NCBI GenBank assembly: GCA_051875715.1
Contig: JBJEHD010000088.1
Span: forward strand, 1 to 7,088
DNA from: DYCT01 sp051875715
GTDB lineage: Bacteria > Bacteroidota > Bacteroidia > Bacteroidales > Bacteroidaceae
Length of the DNA: 7,088 nt
Reading direction: 5' to 3'
Below are positions 7,036 through 7,088 of the stretch, piece by piece. The notes below the pieces were generated by a model, which saw only the letters and a program-made list of their open reading frames with translations, had not been told where the DNA came from and did no database searches. The position numbers and the translations under genes were made by a program. Position 1 is the first letter of the stretch. Each line of letters starts with the position of its first letter.

Positions 7036-7086
7036 CCCAAAACGGTCATTAGGCCTTTATGCGCAAACGAACTTTCTTTTTGGCAT
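7036..7086 (-). repeat. Right arm of the perfect 51-bp inverted repeat
   Basis: These bases are the exact reverse complement of 1-51. The arm begins at the base after the amylase TAA (7033-7035), and only two bases of the window lie beyond it. It therefore replaces the whole 3' non-coding region of the amylase gene that would normally hold a terminator. It holds a T-rich run (7077-7081) but no convincing GC stem before it, so I do not call it a terminator. The possible roles are those given for the left arm. Confidence 0.95.
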
Positions 7087-7088
7087 CT
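7059..7088 (+). CDS. Possible 5' end of a downstream secreted-protein gene (partial)
   Basis: An open frame begins with ATG at 7059, 23 bp after the amylase stop, and reads MRKRTFFLAS to the window edge. A basic start followed by hydrophobic residues is what a signal peptide looks like. The same nine residues MRKRTFFLA are encoded outward by the left repeat arm on the minus strand (28 down to 1). Ten codons are too few to prove a gene; there is no Shine-Dalgarno or -7 box just upstream, and the pattern could be chance within the repeat. Confidence 0.2.
   Translation, partial: MRKRTFFLAS

Noticed and set aside
1..7088. Composite transposon or defence island
   Set aside because: No transposase, integrase, resistance, toxin or nuclease gene is in the window, and the cargo is housekeeping; mobile-element bodies could lie only outside the arms.
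1..7088. CRISPR arrays, tRNA or rRNA genes
   Set aside because: I saw no regularly spaced short repeats and no tRNA or rRNA-like segments; intergenic gaps total only a few hundred bases.

Overview
The window looks like a stretch of Bacteroidota (probably Bacteroidales) chromosome with GC-rich coding sequence. Three things point there. Two upstream regions carry the TAnnTTTG -7 box of that phylum. Four of the six gene starts have no clear Shine-Dalgarno; the exception is thiD, and the ATGA-coupled second gene does not need one. The gene content is also typical: a PorT-type outer-membrane barrel, a LysM/periplasmic-binding-protein-like fusion and a cytoplasmic GH13 amylase. I cannot name the genus. 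All six complete genes are on the + strand and tightly packed; the longest gap between them is 113 bp and there is no empty stretch above 300 bp.

Layout: (1) 1-51, left copy of a perfect inverted repeat; (2) 46-112, promoter and leader; (3) 113-1897, secreted protein with three LysM domains and a periplasmic-binding-protein-like domain, overlapping by 4 bp (ATGA) with (4) 1894-2571, a PorT-family beta-barrel; (5) 2613-3443, thiD, with an unusually strong AAGGAGG ribosome binding site; (6) 3462-3469, a second -7 box, leading to fabD at 3520-4401, followed by a hairpin-plus-T-run terminator candidate; (7) 4515-5321, a patatin-like lipid acyl hydrolase; (8) 5341-7035, a cytoplasmic alpha-amylase-family (GH13) enzyme 19 bp downstream; (9) 7036-7086, the right copy of the inverted repeat, starting at the base after the amylase stop codon.

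The genes fall into three likely transcription units: an envelope pair plus thiD, fabD, and patatin plus amylase. The envelope pair may act together, with one protein bound to peptidoglycan and the other in the outer membrane. ThiD and FabD are housekeeping enzymes (thiamine and fatty-acid synthesis). The patatin and amylase proteins lack signal peptides and should act on lipid and on storage or imported alpha-glucan in the cytoplasm.

The most notable observation is that the whole block is bracketed by an exact 51-bp inverted repeat, 1-51 versus 7036-7086. It reaches the left window edge and comes within two bases of the right one, so its true length is unknown. It could be a pair of inverted mobile-element ends, recombination sites for a 7-kb inversion, two divergent paralogous gene starts, or a contig-end artefact. 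The inner edge of the left copy also supplies a correctly spaced -33 TTTG to the first gene's promoter.
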